Positions 5,313 to 5,416 of a stretch of DNA of 5,416 bases are shown piece by piece. Position 1 is the first letter of the stretch. Each line of letters opens with the position of its first letter. Both the position numbers and the translations under genes were made by a program. This DNA is from Anaerolineales bacterium UBA7227 (lineage in GTDB: Bacteria; Chloroflexota; Anaerolineae; Anaerolineales; Villigracilaceae), in assembly GCA_002473085.1 (NCBI GenBank), contig DKTP01000110.1, positions 1 through 5,416 on the forward strand, written 5' to 3'. The notes under the pieces are model-generated. The model was not told the origin of the DNA and made no database searches. It saw nothing but the letters and a program-made list of their open reading frames with translations.

Positions 5313-5416
5313 CTCTGGCCGTCAACTCGCGCCACTCTTCGAGCGACAACGTCTCCGCGCGGCGCATGGGATCGATACCCGCCGCGCGCAGCAGGGACTC
5401 CGCCTCGGCGGGGGGC
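5308..5416 (-). CDS. rsmA: C-terminal end of a 16S rRNA dimethyladenosine transferase-like protein (partial)
   Basis: The - strand is open from the right edge to TAG at 5310-5308 and ends in LLRAAGIDPMRRAETLSLEEW followed by RELTARA (about 36 visible residues). The AGIDP...RAETLS..E pattern is the characteristic C-terminus of RsmA (KsgA), which dimethylates two adjacent adenosines near the 3' end of 16S rRNA during small-subunit assembly. The catalytic Rossmann domain lies outside the window, so the call rests on this short tail alone. The gene runs toward the glycosyltransferase gene. Confidence 0.75.
   Translation of the reverse strand, partial: PPAEAESLLRAAGIDPMRRAETLSLEEWRELTARA

Overview
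The window is a GC-rich bacterial chromosome segment with compact gene packing and no mobile elements, CRISPR arrays or rRNA. The combination of a stand-alone Roadblock/LC7 protein, a V4R-domain protein and a response regulator with a decayed GGDEF domain, together with the style of the L,D-transpeptidase, suggests Chloroflexota, possibly class Anaerolineae. That placement is inference from gene content and protein style; no phylogenetic marker gene is complete here.

Left part (1-1329): the 3' portion of a major facilitator superfamily transporter gene enters from outside the window on the + strand and stops at 1172. It faces a complete tRNA-Asp(GTC) gene on the - strand (1208-1284). The 35 bp between them are almost entirely one perfect 17-bp inverted repeat, which looks like a bidirectional terminator shared by both genes.

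Middle (1330-2659): an exported L,D-transpeptidase of the YkuD family is encoded on the - strand (1330-2478). A 181-bp divergent intergenic region follows. It holds an extended -10 promoter for the transpeptidase and a near-consensus sigma70-type promoter (TTGACA, 17 bp, TAAAAT) for the rightward operon. The operon's leader carries a strong hairpin just before the first Shine-Dalgarno sequence.

Right part (2660-5298): a tight four-gene + strand operon with gaps of 7 to 11 bp encodes (1) a 123-aa Roadblock/LC7 protein, (2) a 211-aa protein with a C-terminal V4R ligand/metal-binding domain, (3) a 283-aa response regulator with an intact receiver domain and a degenerate GGDEF domain, and (4) a soluble family 2 glycosyltransferase resembling polyprenol-phosphate mannosyltransferase. 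Three of the four use TTG or GTG starts. The first three look like a small signalling module: a small-molecule sensor, a switch adaptor and a phosphorylation-controlled output without catalytic cyclase residues. No GTPase or histidine kinase partner lies in the window. The glycosyltransferase may be a functional target or just a co-transcribed passenger.

Right edge (5308-5416): the C-terminus of a - strand gene resembling 16S rRNA dimethyladenosine transferase RsmA/KsgA converges on the glycosyltransferase. The two stop codons sit inside the arms of one 8-bp hairpin.
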